A stretch of 64,000 nucleotides of DNA from Butyrivibrio sp. NC2002. GTDB taxonomy: Bacteria > Bacillota > Clostridia > Lachnospirales > Lachnospiraceae. The notes beneath the pieces are model-generated. The model worked only from the letters and a program-made list of their open reading frames with translations. It was not told the origin of the DNA and did not search any database. Of the stretch, positions 36,457-48,000 are shown piece by piece; position 1 is the first letter of the stretch; each line of letters begins with the position of its first letter. Made by a program: the position numbers and the translations under genes. The stretch is taken from contig NZ_JNKZ01000007.1 in NCBI RefSeq assembly GCF_000702265.1, positions 124,001-188,000 of the forward strand. Reading direction: 5' to 3'.

Positions 36457-38091
36457 ATGAAAGGTTCACAGGCAATAGTTAAATGCTTGCAGGAAGAGAA
36501 GGTAGAGGTTGTATATGGCTACTCAGGAGTTGCCATTGCACCTTTTTATGATAGCCTGGGAGAAACTGATATACAGCAGATACTTGTTAGAACTGAGCAG
36601 AACGCTGCTCACTGTGCCAGCGGCTATGCCAGGATCAGTGGCAAAGTCGGTGTTTGTGCTGTAACAAGCGGTCCGGGTGCAACTAATCTTATAACCGGAA
36701 TAGCAACTGCTTATGCAGACAGTATTCCGCTTGTATGCATTACAGGCCAGGTGAATTCTGAACTTATAGGCAGTGATGTTTTCCAGGAGGCGGACATCAC
36801 GGGTGCAGCCGAGTCATTTGTCAAATACAGCTATCTGATCAGAGATGCTGCAGATATTCCACGCATTTTTAAAGAAGCTTTTCATATAGCAAATACAGGT
36901 CGAAAGGGCCCTGTACTTATAGACATTCCTATCGATATACAGCAGCAGGAAATAGGTAAGTTTGTTTACCCTGAAAAGGTCAATATGCGCACTTATAAAC
37001 CTACTGTCGAAGGAAATGCTGTCCAGATAAAGAAGGTCGTTAAAGAAGTTGCAAGAGCCAAAAGACCTATTATCTGTGTGGGCGGCGGAGTACATCTGTC
37101 AGGCGCAGTAGAAGAGATAAGAAAATTTTCCAAAGATAATCAGATTCCCGTTGTTTCTACCATGATGGGAATTGGTGTTATGAATTCCTTTGATCCTCTA
37201 TATTTTGGCATGGTGGGTAACAACGGAAGACCATACGCAAACAGAGCTCTTAATGAGTCGGACCTTCTTCTTATGGTCGGCGCAAGAGTTGCAGACAGAG
37301 CTGTAAACAGGCCTGACCTTATTACAGAGAACAAGATACTTATCCATATTGATGTTGATCCCGCAGAAATCGGAAAAAATGTAGGTCCTACAATTCCTCT
37401 TGTTGGCGATATCTCACACATTTTCAAAAAGATAAATGAGTTTGAGGATAAGGAAGACCTTATTCATAAGAGAAAAGACTGGATAGATACCTTAAACAGC
37501 TACAGACTTAGTATGCAGGAAGATAGACCCAAGATAGATACCGACAAGTATGTAGATCCCATGAAATTTATCAATAAGCTCTCAATAAAGCTTCCGGAGG
37601 ATGCAATCTATATCGCAGACGTCGGCCAGAACCAGATCTGGTCATGCAGATGGCATCTTGTAAAGCAAGGACGATTCCTCACCTCAGGCGGCATGGGAAC
37701 TATGGGTTATTCAATACCTGCTGCCCTTGGCGCAAAATATGCTGCTCCCGACAAGAAGGTTATCGCTGTAATGGGTGATGGTGCTTTTCAGATGTCAATG
37801 ATGGAACTTTCAACATTGAAACAGTACCGGATAAAGGTAGGACTTATAGTATTTTCAAATAACTACCTTGGAATGGTCAGAGAATATCAGCATTACAGCC
37901 TCCAGGACAGATACAATATGGTAAAACTTCACGAAACACCTCATCTTGACAAGATTGCCGAAGCTTATGACATGAAATATCTTAGGGCTTCAACTCAGAA
38001 TGAAGCAGAGAAACTGATAAACGACCTCATGTCAGCCGATGAATCGGTGCTTTGCGAAGTTGTTGTAGATCCGATGGATCTGTCTAAGTGA
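36457..38091 (+). CDS. ilvB: Acetolactate synthase large subunit
   Basis: A 544-residue thiamine-diphosphate enzyme that makes acetolactate or acetohydroxybutyrate for valine, leucine and isoleucine. E47 in RTEQNAAH activates ThDP, and the ThDP motif GDGAFQMSMMEL...NN lies near the C-terminus. VTSGPGATN and FAD-region motifs are present. A GGAGGG site fits the ATG at 36457; in-frame TTG codons upstream are not needed. Two small-subunit genes follow. Confidence 0.94.
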   Translation: MKGSQAIVKCLQEEKVEVVYGYSGVAIAPFYDSLGETDIQQILVRTEQNAAHCASGYARISGKVGVCAVTSGPGATNLITGIATAYADSIPLVCITGQVNSELIGSDVFQEADITGAAESFVKYSYLIRDAADIPRIFKEAFHIANTGRKGPVLIDIPIDIQQQEIGKFVYPEKVNMRTYKPTVEGNAVQIKKVVKEVARAKRPIICVGGGVHLSGAVEEIRKFSKDNQIPVVSTMMGIGVMNSFDPLYFGMVGNNGRPYANRALNESDLLLMVGARVADRAVNRPDLITENKILIHIDVDPAEIGKNVGPTIPLVGDISHIFKKINEFEDKEDLIHKRKDWIDTLNSYRLSMQEDRPKIDTDKYVDPMKFINKLSIKLPEDAIYIADVGQNQIWSCRWHLVKQGRFLTSGGMGTMGYSIPAALGAKYAAPDKKVIAVMGDGAFQMSMMELSTLKQYRIKVGLIVFSNNYLGMVREYQHYSLQDRYNMVKLHETPHLDKIAEAYDMKYLRASTQNEAEKLINDLMSADESVLCEVVVDPMDLSK

Positions 38092-38124
38092 TTTGTTTGA
38101 AAAAGCGTATTTGAGGAAAAGATC

Positions 38125-38613
38125 ATGAAAAGAATATATTCGGTTCTCGTTGAAAACCATGCCGGTGTACTTAGCAAGGTTGCCGGACTTTTTGCCAGAA
38201 GAAATTTTAATATTGATTCACTTGTTGTTGGAGAGACCAATTCAAGAGATGTTTCCTGCATGACTATAGTTTCAAGCGGTGACGAGAGAACAATAGAGCA
38301 GATTGAGAAACAGCTTAATAAAAAGCTTGATGTCATAAAGGTCAAGACCTTCAAGGAAAGCATGAGCATATGCAGAGAGCTTACGCTTATAAAGGTTCGT
38401 TACAACAAGGAAAACAGAAGAGACATAATGGAAAACTGTGACATCATGAAGGCTCAGATAGTAGATATGAGTAAAAACCTTATGATGATACAGATCTGCG
38501 ACACTCCGGAAAGGGTAGAAGTTTTTATTGAAATGCTCAGAACAATTTCTATTGTCGAGATTGCAAGAACCGGAACAGTTGCTCTTACAAAGTGCAGAGA
38601 AAGCGAAAAATAA
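38125..38613 (+). CDS. ilvN: Acetolactate synthase small subunit, copy 1
   Basis: A 162-residue regulatory subunit with an N-terminal ACT domain (IYSVLVENHAGVLSKVAGLFARRNFNIDSL), followed by the C-terminal ilvN domain. It binds valine for feedback control of IlvB and raises its activity. It lies 33 bases after ilvB and is probably cotranscribed with it. Compared with copy 2, the stretch after the first ACT domain is more basic and Lys-rich. Confidence 0.92.
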   Translation: MKRIYSVLVENHAGVLSKVAGLFARRNFNIDSLVVGETNSRDVSCMTIVSSGDERTIEQIEKQLNKKLDVIKVKTFKESMSICRELTLIKVRYNKENRRDIMENCDIMKAQIVDMSKNLMMIQICDTPERVEVFIEMLRTISIVEIARTGTVALTKCRESEK

Positions 38614-38722
38614 AGGCTTTTGGGTATATACATTAATTTTGATCAAGTTTGTTTGATTATAAGTATATTAAAATAAATCAATAATTTAAAGTGTTAAAGT
38701 TTTACATTGCAAAAGTATTTCA

Positions 38723-38751
38723 TTGACATTGAATAAAAATGCGCATACAAT
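38723..38751 (+). promoter_or_regulatory. Strong sigma-70 type promoter before the second ilvN
   Basis: A perfect TTGACA, a 17-base spacer and TACAAT, 48 bases upstream of the second small-subunit gene, inside a 185-base gap. Confidence 0.8.
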
Positions 38752-38798
38752 AATTTTTAAATTGTTTTGCAAGTATAGCAAAGGTAAGTCGGAGGAGT

Positions 38799-39308
38799 AT
38801 GAAAAAGAAAGTTTTTCAGTTGCTTGTAGATAATACAGCAGGTGTTCTAAGCAAAATATCAGGTTTGTTTGCGAGACGTTGTTATAACATCGAAAGTATA
38901 ACAGCCGGAACAACAACCGATCCTAATTTTACCAGAATTACAATTGTAGCATCCGGAGATGATGTCATTCTCGATCAGATTGAGAAGCAGCTTTCCAAGC
39001 TTATTGATGTCAGGGATATCACAGAGCTTGATCCGGAGGATAGTGTATACAGAGAGCTTGCTCTTATAAAAGTAAGAGCCGGAGAGGCCCAAAGAGAAAA
39101 CATCATGACAATTGCCAATATCTTCAGGGCAAACATCATTGATGTAACTCCCGAATCACTTATCATCGAGATCACGGGTAATCAGTCCAAAGTAGATGCT
39201 CTTCTTAAGATGCTTGAAGGCCAGGAAATCCTTGAGCTTGCAAGAACAGGTATAGCAGGTCTTGGAAGAGGCGTTGAAAATGTAGTCCATTTAGAGGATC
39301 TTAAATAA
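38799..39308 (+). CDS. ilvN: Acetolactate synthase small subunit, copy 2
   Basis: A 169-residue paralogue of the gene before it, with the ACT pattern VFQLLVDNTAGVLSKISGLFARRCYNIESI and a full C-terminal domain ending ELARTGIAGLGRG. It has its own promoter and a GGAGGAG site and stands 74 bases before ilvC. Its sequence is closer than copy 1 to the usual bacterial IlvN pattern (my reading of the motifs). The two may give IlvB different feedback responses. Confidence 0.9.
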   Translation: MKKKVFQLLVDNTAGVLSKISGLFARRCYNIESITAGTTTDPNFTRITIVASGDDVILDQIEKQLSKLIDVRDITELDPEDSVYRELALIKVRAGEAQRENIMTIANIFRANIIDVTPESLIIEITGNQSKVDALLKMLEGQEILELARTGIAGLGRGVENVVHLEDLK

Positions 39309-39352
39309 GTCAGTTACGAAATGCTTTTGATCTGCATTTTCGCTGAATATAA

Positions 39353-40411
<1,059 letters not shown>

Positions 40412-40423
40412 AGTAAAGGAAGG

Positions 40424-40450
40424 GCTGCCGCATTAGCGGCAGCTCATTTT
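40424..40450 (+). terminator. Possible terminator after ilvC
   Basis: A perfect 8-base-pair GC-rich stem (GCTGCCGC with GCGGCAGC) with an ATTA loop. It is followed only by TCATTTT, so termination may be partial and allow read-through into yfhO. Confidence 0.6.
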
Positions 40451-40457
40451 AGAGATT

Positions 40458-42905
40458 ATGGAATACTATAAAAAAAGGCCGCTTAAATACAGACTTCTCC
40501 AGATAGCAGTGCTGTCCTTTTTTATGTATATTGTGGCAGTATTACCTTTATTCATTAAGAGGGGACTGCCTTTTTTTTATTATGGCGATTACAACGTTCA
40601 GCAAAATCCCTTTTATATACTTGCTCACAGGGCAATTAAAAACGGTGATCTTTTCTGGAACTGGGATGTTGATTTGGGAGGTTCTCTTATCGGGTGCTTT
40701 TCATTTTATTTGTTGGGAAGCCCTTTCTTTTATTTGACGCTCCCTTTTTCTGAGAGTGCAATTCCTTATTTAATGCCATTTTTGATGGCGCTTAAGTATG
40801 CGGTTTGCGCAATGTCAGCATATGTCTTTATAAGAAGGCATGTCATTCGTGATGACTCAGCAATGATAGGCGCTTTGTTATTTGCATTTTCAGGTTTTAA
40901 TGCGTGCAATATAGTATTTAATCACTTTACGGATTCGGTTGCATTCTTTCCGCTATACCTCTACACATTTGAGAAGCTTATGGAGGTTGACCACCACAAG
41001 GACCATTATTACTTTGTTCCTGGCGGTAAAAGATTTATCTCATTTGTCCTTATGACATCCCTGATGTCTGTTATAAATTATTACTTTTTCTTTGGGCAGG
41101 TTGTCTTTTTAATAATCTATTTTGTAGTTTGTTATGCTCAGGGAAACAGATGGAGAGTTGTTTTAAGGATGTTTTTAAGAGCACTCCTTGGTGGAGCTTT
41201 AGGGTGCCTTATAAGTAGCTTCTTTATTTTACAGGCTCTTTTGGCAGTAAGCGGTAATTCCAGAATTAACAACTATCTGCTTGGATACGATATGGTTTCA
41301 TATCCGAGCATGAATATGCTCTGGGATATTATAAAGAGCATGGTCATGGTTCCTGACATAATAGGAAAAGGAACTGTTTTTTATACGACTACTGTTAAGA
41401 ACGCTTCACTTGCAGTGTATCTGCCTCTTTTTGGGATATGCGGCGTAGTTGCATATTTCATGACACACAAGCTTAAAAAGGATCCCGTAAAGAGGATTTT
41501 ACTTGTATGTCTTGTGATGGCATTTATTCCGGTTCTTAACGCAGCATTTTCATTTTTTAATGAATACTACTATGCAAGATGGTATTACATGCCAATTTTA
41601 TTTATGGCTCTTGCTACTGCAAAGGTAATAGAGAGAGGCTCATCAAGAGCCTTGAAAATAGGGTGCCTTGTTACATCATTTATCTTTTTACTTGTAATAA
41701 ACATAGGATTATTACCTTCCTATAACGAAGATGGCGAAGTTATCTATATGTCTCTTGTTGAAAATGAAAAGATATTTTGGAGAGACACGGTTGTAACTGC
41801 CATACTTTCAGTGATTTTGATAATTCTTGTTTTTGCTTTCCCCAAATGCATAAGGAAAGTAAAAATATTTAATAAAGAAATTGTTTTAAAAAAGCCTTTT
41901 ATGAGGCTAAGTGCCTTTTTGTTTGCTGTAATGACAGGAGGTATCCTTTCGCTTAATACAGTTCTTACCAACGGCTCATCACTTATTTCAGATTTTGGAA
42001 AAGAGCAGTGGCAGGAGCAGATGCTAAATACAAAACCGGAAGGCCTTTCAGAAGATTTCTTCAGGGGAGAGACTGACAATACTGCGACCAATTATGATAT
42101 GGTCTGGGGTATCGGTTCACTTCACAGCTTTATAAGCACTATTCCGGGAGAGATATTCGACTTTTTAAATGGCACAGAAGGTATTGAAAGAACTGTTGAG
42201 ACAAGGATTCCCGAGGACAGAATAGGACTAAGGGCGATAGTTTCAGCAAGGTATTACATGGAAAATGGCCGGATAAACAAAGATGGCATTTTCAATTCCA
42301 AGGAAGGCATAACGGGATATTATTATAAGGAGTCCCAAAACGGAATTGATATTTACGAAAATACTAATTATATTCCGATGGGCTTTTCATATGATTATTA
42401 TCTGACAGAAAGTGACTATGAAGACCTTGAAGATGACATATTAAAGGACAGACTATTATCAGTTTGCCTGATCATTCCGGATGAAGATGAAGAGAAAGTT
42501 CTTGATGTTTTAAAAAAGCTTCCTGATGGATATATGAACGAAGTTCTTCCGGATGAAGTATTTGAAAGAAACTGCGCAGATAGAAAGGAAACCTCCTGCA
42601 ACAGCTTTGAAACATCAACCAGAGGTTTTACTGCAGAAACTTCAAATCTTATGAAGGATAGTTTGCTGTTTTTCTCAGTTCCATGTTCAAAGGGCTTTAA
42701 AGCGTATGTTGATGGCAAAGAAACAGAGATAATAAAAGCCGATTATGGTCTTATGGCTATAAAAACCGGAGACGGTGTCCATAATATCGAGGTTACATAT
42801 ATTCCGGATGGCTATTATCCGGGCATATTCTTAAGTTTTGTTGGTATTATTTTACTTATATCATATATAATTTGGTATAGAATTTATAAAAGGAGATTAT
42901 TATGA
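40458..42905 (+). CDS. YfhO-family membrane glycosyltransferase
   Basis: An 815-residue protein with about a dozen membrane segments in the first 510 residues and one at the C-terminus, around an outside domain (about 515-785). The N-terminal [12 protein letters not shown] with the membrane-proximal Asp and the WNWDVDLGG pattern fit YfhO. In Bacillus, YfhO takes a sugar from an undecaprenyl-phosphate carrier made by CsbB and adds it to lipoteichoic acid. A CsbB-like gene lies at 44685, beyond leuCD. The stop overlaps the leuC start by 4 bases. Confidence 0.85.
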   Translation: MEYYKKRPLKYRLLQIAVLSFFMYIVAVLPLFIKRGLPFFYYGDYNVQQNPFYILAHRAIKNGDLFWNWDVDLGGSLIGCFSFYLLGSPFFYLTLPFSESAIPYLMPFLMALKYAVCAMSAYVFIRRHVIRDDSAMIGALLFAFSGFNACNIVFNHFTDSVAFFPLYLYTFEKLMEVDHHKDHYYFVPGGKRFISFVLMTSLMSVINYYFFFGQVVFLIIYFVVCYAQGNRWRVVLRMFLRALLGGALGCLISSFFILQALLAVSGNSRINNYLLGYDMVSYPSMNMLWDIIKSMVMVPDIIGKGTVFYTTTVKNASLAVYLPLFGICGVVAYFMTHKLKKDPVKRILLVCLVMAFIPVLNAAFSFFNEYYYARWYYMPILFMALATAKVIERGSSRALKIGCLVTSFIFLLVINIGLLPSYNEDGEVIYMSLVENEKIFWRDTVVTAILSVILIILVFAFPKCIRKVKIFNKEIVLKKPFMRLSAFLFAVMTGGILSLNTVLTNGSSLISDFGKEQWQEQMLNTKPEGLSEDFFRGETDNTATNYDMVWGIGSLHSFISTIPGEIFDFLNGTEGIERTVETRIPEDRIGLRAIVSARYYMENGRINKDGIFNSKEGITGYYYKESQNGIDIYENTNYIPMGFSYDYYLTESDYEDLEDDILKDRLLSVCLIIPDEDEEKVLDVLKKLPDGYMNEVLPDEVFERNCADRKETSCNSFETSTRGFTAETSNLMKDSLLFFSVPCSKGFKAYVDGKETEIIKADYGLMAIKTGDGVHNIEVTYIPDGYYPGIFLSFVGIILLISYIIWYRIYKRRLL

Positions 42906-44179
42906 GCGGTATGACAATGAGCCAGAAGATTCTGGCAGCCCATGCAGGACTTTCAAGTGTTAGTGCAGGACAGCTTATTGAAGCAGATCTGGATCTTGTT
43001 CTTGGCAATGATATTACCAGTCCGGTTGCAATTAAGGAAATGGAAAAGTTTAAGACAAACGGCGTTTTCAACAAGGACAAAATTGCGCTGGTACCCGATC
43101 ATTTTGTCCCCAACAAGGATATTAAATCAGCTGAAAACTGCAAGTGTGTCAGAGAATTTGCTAAAAGGAATGAGATCACCAACTATTTTGAAGTTGGTCA
43201 GATGGGAATTGAGCACGCGCTTCTTCCCGAAAAAGGTTTAACGGTTGCAGGAGATCTAATAATAGGTGCTGACTCTCATACCTGTACATACGGCGCTCTT
43301 GGCGCATTCAGTACCGGCGTGGGATCTACAGATATGGCATGCGGAATGGCAACAGGAAAAGCATGGTTTAAGGTTCCTTCAGCAATCAGATTCAATCTCA
43401 CAGGTAAGCTTAGTGAGTATGTAAGCGGAAAAGATGTTATTCTTCATATCATCGGTATGATAGGCGTTGACGGCGCTTTGTATAAATCAATGGAATTTGC
43501 AGGAGAGGGCGTTTCTTCTCTTTCAATGGATGACAGATTCACTATTGCTAATATGGCAATTGAAGGCGGTGCAAAAAACGGCATATTCCCTGTTGATGAC
43601 AAGGCAATAGCTTATATGGAAGAGCACGCACCCGGAAAGAAATTTACTGTTTATGAAGCTGATGAAGATGCTGTATATGATGAGGAGTACACAATAAACT
43701 TAAGCGAGCTTAAGCCAACTGTTGCATTCCCTCACCTTCCTGAGAATACACATACTTTTGATGAGACTGATAAGATAAATAAGATAAAGATCGATCAGGT
43801 AGTTATCGGATCATGCACAAACGGCAGAATTGATGACATAAGATGTGCTGCCGGGATACTTAAGGGCAGAAAGGTTGCGGATGGTATTAGATGCATCATC
43901 ATTCCTGCAACTCAGAGCATATATATGCAGGCTATGGAAGAGGGACTTCTTAGGATATTCATAGAAGCCGGCGCTGTTGTTTCAACGCCTACCTGCGGTC
44001 CCTGCCTTGGAGGTTATATGGGAATCCTTGCATCAGGTGAGAGATGTGTTTCTACAACTAACCGTAACTTTGTGGGACGAATGGGTGCTGTTGATTCTGA
44101 AATCTATCTTGCGTCACCCGCAGTTGCTGCAGCAAGTGCTGTTACCGGATATTTAAGTCAGCCTTCGGAATTACAGTAA
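42902..44179 (+). CDS. leuC: 3-isopropylmalate dehydratase large subunit
   Basis: A 425-residue aconitase-family subunit of leucine synthesis. The iron-sulfur cysteines are in GSCTNGR and in PTCGPCLGG, and the [23 protein letters not shown] stretch is typical. The length is that of the short, archaeal/clostridial-type LeuC rather than the 466-residue E. coli type. The start ATGA overlaps the yfhO stop, with AAAGGAG inside yfhO, so translation is coupled. Confidence 0.94.
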   Translation: MSGMTMSQKILAAHAGLSSVSAGQLIEADLDLVLGNDITSPVAIKEMEKFKTNGVFNKDKIALVPDHFVPNKDIKSAENCKCVREFAKRNEITNYFEVGQMGIEHALLPEKGLTVAGDLIIGADSHTCTYGALGAFSTGVGSTDMACGMATGKAWFKVPSAIRFNLTGKLSEYVSGKDVILHIIGMIGVDGALYKSMEFAGEGVSSLSMDDRFTIANMAIEGGAKNGIFPVDDKAIAYMEEHAPGKKFTVYEADEDAVYDEEYTINLSELKPTVAFPHLPENTHTFDETDKINKIKIDQVVIGSCTNGRIDDIRCAAGILKGRKVADGIRCIIIPATQSIYMQAMEEGLLRIFIEAGAVVSTPTCGPCLGGYMGILASGERCVSTTNRNFVGRMGAVDSEIYLASPAVAAASAVTGYLSQPSELQ

Positions 44180-44206
44180 AAGGCTTTAGGAAAAGAGGTT
44201 TACGAT

Positions 44207-44698
44207 ATGAAAGAAGCTAGAGGAAGTGTATTTTGCTTTGGTGACAATGTTGATACGGACGTTATTATTCCCGCAAGATATTTAAATACTGCTGATCCGA
44301 TGGAGCTTGCAGCACATTGCATGGAAGATATCGATAAAGACTTTATCAAAAATGTTAAAAAAGGTGATATCATTGTTGCTAATAAGAACTTTGGATGCGG
44401 CTCTTCAAGAGAGCACGCTCCGATCGCAATAAAGGCTGCAGGAGTTTCCTGTGTTATTGCCGAAACTTTTGCAAGGATTTTTTACAGAAATGCTATAAAT
44501 ATCGGTCTTCCGATAGTAGAATGTCCTGACGCTGCAAAAGAAATAAAGCAGGGTGATGTTGTAAATATTAATTTTGATACCGGTGTTATCACCGATGAGA
44601 CTACAGGCAAAACCTTTCAGGGACAGGCATTCCCGCCCTTTATGCAGAAAATAATCGATAGTGAAGGACTGGTTAATTATATAAATGGCAAAGAATGA
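44207..44698 (+). CDS. leuD: 3-isopropylmalate dehydratase small subunit
   Basis: A 163-residue swivel-domain partner of LeuC. The motif [15 protein letters not shown] near the N-terminus and [19 protein letters not shown] are typical of the family. The short form matches the short LeuC. It starts 27 bases after leuC and overlaps the following glycosyltransferase gene by 14 bases. leuA and leuB are not in the window. Confidence 0.94.
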   Translation: MKEARGSVFCFGDNVDTDVIIPARYLNTADPMELAAHCMEDIDKDFIKNVKKGDIIVANKNFGCGSSREHAPIAIKAAGVSCVIAETFARIFYRNAINIGLPIVECPDAAKEIKQGDVVNINFDTGVITDETTGKTFQGQAFPPFMQKIIDSEGLVNYINGKE

Positions 44699-45680
44699 TA
44701 AGCTTTTTATGGTAATTCCCTGTTACAACGAACAGGAGGTTTTACCTGAAACTTCAAAAAGACTTAAGGAGAAATTAAACACTCTTATAAAGAGCGAAAA
44801 GATTTCTCCGGACAGCAGGATCGTGTTTGTTGATGACGGCTCGCGCGATAATACCTGGAATATGATAGAGGAGCTTCACAAAGAAGATCCGATTTTTCAG
44901 GGGGTAAAATTATCCAGAAACAGAGGCCATCAGAATGCGCTTCTTGCAGGTCTTATGACAGTAAAGGATATCTGTGACATAAGTATTTCGATGGATGCCG
45001 ATCTTCAGGATGATATTAATGCAATAGACGGCATGGTTGAAAAATACGAAAACGGCGCAGAGATCGTATACGGAGTAAGAAGCCAGAGAAAAACAGATAC
45101 CTTTTTCAAGAGGTATACAGCTGAGAGCTATTATAAGCTCATGAATAAGATGGGTGCAGACATTGTATATAACCATGCTGATTTCAGACTGATGAGCAGC
45201 AGGGCTCTGGATTTTTTGTCTGATTTTTCGGAAGTCAATCTGTTCCTTAGAGGAATAGTTCCAATGATCGGCCTTAAGACTGATGTGGAATATTATGAGA
45301 GAGCAGAGAGATTTGCAGGTGAAAGTAAGTATCCCTTATTTAAGATGCTTCAGTTTGCATTTGAAGGTATTACTTCGCTTAGTACCAAACCCATAAAGAT
45401 TATTTCAGGCCTTGGAGTGTTTATATTCTTTACAAGTTTTATTGTACTTATATATTCACTTATCAGGCATTTTACAGGTGCAACTATTCCCGGCTGGACA
45501 ACTACTGTTTTGTCGGTATGGGCTATTGGCGGTCTTACTATGATATCCCTTGGAGTCATAGGAGAGTATATTGGCAAAATATATTTGGAGACCAAAAACA
45601 GGCCAAGGTATATAATCAGTACATATCTTGGTGATAAAGAAGATGAGCAGATGCTAAGAGATGTAAAATTTTTAAAGTAA
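44685..45680 (+). CDS. Family 2 glycosyltransferase, CsbB/GtrB-like
   Basis: A 331-residue enzyme with an N-terminal GT2 domain ([23 protein letters not shown], metal-binding SMDADLQDD) and two C-terminal membrane helices (about 230-255 and 268-295), the layout of CsbB/GtrB. Such enzymes load a sugar onto undecaprenyl phosphate on the inner membrane face. The likely partner is the YfhO-type transferase at 40458. The gene starts inside leuD, and no clear ribosome-binding site is seen, so it probably depends on translation of leuD. Confidence 0.88.
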   Translation: MAKNDKLFMVIPCYNEQEVLPETSKRLKEKLNTLIKSEKISPDSRIVFVDDGSRDNTWNMIEELHKEDPIFQGVKLSRNRGHQNALLAGLMTVKDICDISISMDADLQDDINAIDGMVEKYENGAEIVYGVRSQRKTDTFFKRYTAESYYKLMNKMGADIVYNHADFRLMSSRALDFLSDFSEVNLFLRGIVPMIGLKTDVEYYERAERFAGESKYPLFKMLQFAFEGITSLSTKPIKIISGLGVFIFFTSFIVLIYSLIRHFTGATIPGWTTTVLSVWAIGGLTMISLGVIGEYIGKIYLETKNRPRYIISTYLGDKEDEQMLRDVKFLK

Positions 45681-45699
45681 CAGGAGAATTTAATTTAGT

Positions 45700-46518
45700 A
45701 TGTCAGAAGAGAAGAAGAAAAAGACCCCCGAAGATTTCAAAAAAGAAAGTATGGAGAGCTTCAGGGTTAAGCTTGCAGAAGGAAGCAGCGTTAAGAAAGT
45801 TATTGGCGTTGTAAGTGGTAAAGGCGGTGTTGGTAAAAGTCTTGTAACAGGCCTTTCTGCCTGCGCTATGAACAGAAAGGGATACAAGGTAGGCGTTCTT
45901 GATGCCGATATTACAGGACCTTCAATTCCCAAGATGTTCGGTGTAAAGCCGATCAGATATGCAGATGAAAACGGAAACATGATCCCTGCAGAAACAGATA
46001 ACGGTATAAAAGCAGTTTCTATCAACCTTCTTATGGAAAATGATACAGACCCGGTAATCTGGAGAGGTCCTGTTATCGCAGGTGTCGTTAAACAGTTTTG
46101 GGGAGAGACAAGCTGGGGCGATGTTGATTATATGTTTGTTGATATGCCTCCGGGAACAGGTGATGTTCCGCTTACAGTATTCCAGTCACTTCCCGTGGAC
46201 GGAATAATAGTTGTTGCCACTCCTCAGGAGCTTGTTTCAATGATCGTTGAAAAAGCAATAAATATGGCTAAGATGATGGATATTCCTGTTATCGGAATTG
46301 TTGAGAATATGAGCTATATGACATGTCCTCACTGTGGGAAGCCCATATATGTATTCGGAGAAGGCAAGATTGACTCCTATGCGGCATCAAGAGGAATAGA
46401 TGTACTTGCAAAGATCCCGCTTGATCCGGAATTTTCAAAGAAATGTGATGAAGGTAAGATTGAGGAATATATTCCTGATTTTATGGATTCTCTTGTATAC
46501 AAGCTTGAACAGCTTTAA
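45700..46518 (+). CDS. Mrp/NBP35-family iron-sulfur carrier ATPase
   Basis: A 272-residue P-loop protein with the deviant Walker A GKGGVGKS, the Mrp pattern DADITGPSIPKMFG and DMPPGTGD, and the CPHCG pair near residue 210, which holds a bridging iron-sulfur cluster in the dimer. It probably delivers Fe-S clusters; LeuCD and other dehydratases nearby are possible clients. The start lies behind CAGGAG, 19 bases after the glycosyltransferase gene. Confidence 0.9.
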   Translation: MSEEKKKKTPEDFKKESMESFRVKLAEGSSVKKVIGVVSGKGGVGKSLVTGLSACAMNRKGYKVGVLDADITGPSIPKMFGVKPIRYADENGNMIPAETDNGIKAVSINLLMENDTDPVIWRGPVIAGVVKQFWGETSWGDVDYMFVDMPPGTGDVPLTVFQSLPVDGIIVVATPQELVSMIVEKAINMAKMMDIPVIGIVENMSYMTCPHCGKPIYVFGEGKIDSYAASRGIDVLAKIPLDPEFSKKCDEGKIEEYIPDFMDSLVYKLEQL

Positions 46519-46559
46519 TTATTTTTTGGGGTAAGAAAAAACTTTTTTGGGGGCGTTTT

Positions 46560-47984
46560 ATGAAATGGAAACCTGGTAAAAAGCAGCTCAGCATTATGCT
46601 GTCTGTTATAATCTGCAGCCTTGTGGTCATGCTTATCTACTATGTTTTGTTCAGAGGCTATAAGATCACAAACGGCATCAAGAGCTTTCTTCATATATTG
46701 ACGCCGATAATTTATGGGTGCGTTATTGGATATATTTTGTCCCCTATACTTAATAATATTGAGAAGAGGATTCTATATCCGATTTACAGATTAAGGGGAA
46801 TCGACCTAAGCAAGCAGGGATATTGGAAAGAAAAAAAGAAAGCAAGGAAACTTGGCGTGCTTATTACAATGGCTTTGTTTTTTCTTTTGCTTTATGGAAT
46901 GATCATGATCCTTGTCCCTCAACTTGTTAAGAGTATCAGAGAGATTGTGTTTCATTTTCCTTTATATGTAGCTAATCTCCAGAAGTGGACAGATACATAT
47001 CTAAATGATAATCCTTCAGTAAGAAGAGCAATTGATAATCTGATACAGAGCTATTCCGCAACATTAATGGAATTTGTAAAACAAAAGTTTTTGCCAAATG
47101 TTTCGTCAGCCATTACTATCATTTCGAAGAGTATGGTCAGTGCGATCAAGGTGTTCTTTTACTTTGTTGTGGGTGTTGTTGTTGCTGTCTATGTCCTTAA
47201 CTCCAAGGAAACCTTCATGGGGCAGGGCAAAAAGATATGCTATGCCTATTTTAGGAAAGAAGTTGCCAATGAGCTTATCGGTGCATTCAGATATGCACAT
47301 TATACCTTTACAGGATTTGTTAACGGCAAAATTGTAGATTCACTGATAATAGGACTTATATGTTTTGTTGTTACGTCATTTCTTAAAATACCGTACCCTG
47401 TGCTTTTATCTTTTGCGGTCGGGATTACCAATCTGATACCGTTTTTTGGACCTTATATCGGTGCTGCATTCGGCATTATCCTGCTTATAATGATCAATCC
47501 GATAAAAGCTTTGGTATTTTTGGTTTTCATTGTCATACTGCAGAATGTTGACGGCAATATAATAGGACCTCTTATTTTGGGCAACTCTACAGGGCTTTCG
47601 AGCTTCTGGGTTATATTTGCGATCATGCTATTTGGCGGAATATGGGGACCTATCGGATGGATTATCGGTGTTCCTGTATTTGCATGTATTTATACATTTT
47701 TTGGATATATCACAAAGAAAAAACTGCGTGAGAAAAAGCTTCCCAGAGATACTTCGACCTACATTGATGCAGCTTATATCGATGATGAGGAGGGTATCGT
47801 TAACATAGAAGATGCTGATAATTCCAAATATTATGTTCATAATGAAGCATCCAGCTGGAGAAGAATATTCAAGTTCTATAAAAAGAGCAAAAAGTATCTT
47901 AAAAATGCGGCTATGCAGACTCAATTACCACTTGATGGAAAAGAGTCTGATGAAATAGAACCGGAGGAGAAAAAGGAAGAGTAG
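46560..47984 (+). CDS. AI-2E family transporter
   Basis: A 474-residue protein with about eight membrane segments and the family pattern in the second half (GFVNGKIVDSLIIG, PYPVLLSFAVGITNLIPFFGPYIGA, GNSTGLSSFWVIFAIMLFGGIWGPIGWIIGVP). A charged tail of about 90 residues follows the last helix. The family includes TqsA and Na+/H+ antiporters; the substrate cannot be predicted. ATG behind a G-rich stretch (GGGGGCG). Confidence 0.87.
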   Translation: MKWKPGKKQLSIMLSVIICSLVVMLIYYVLFRGYKITNGIKSFLHILTPIIYGCVIGYILSPILNNIEKRILYPIYRLRGIDLSKQGYWKEKKKARKLGVLITMALFFLLLYGMIMILVPQLVKSIREIVFHFPLYVANLQKWTDTYLNDNPSVRRAIDNLIQSYSATLMEFVKQKFLPNVSSAITIISKSMVSAIKVFFYFVVGVVVAVYVLNSKETFMGQGKKICYAYFRKEVANELIGAFRYAHYTFTGFVNGKIVDSLIIGLICFVVTSFLKIPYPVLLSFAVGITNLIPFFGPYIGAAFGIILLIMINPIKALVFLVFIVILQNVDGNIIGPLILGNSTGLSSFWVIFAIMLFGGIWGPIGWIIGVPVFACIYTFFGYITKKKLREKKLPRDTSTYIDAAYIDDEEGIVNIEDADNSKYYVHNEASSWRRIFKFYKKSKKYLKNAAMQTQLPLDGKESDEIEPEEKKEE

Positions 47985-48000
47985 AAAGGAGTATTTTAAA

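Noticed and set aside
40424-40450. Stem after ilvC as a riboswitch for yfhO
   Set aside because: It is a simple 8-base-pair hairpin right behind a stop codon, which is better explained as a weak terminator.
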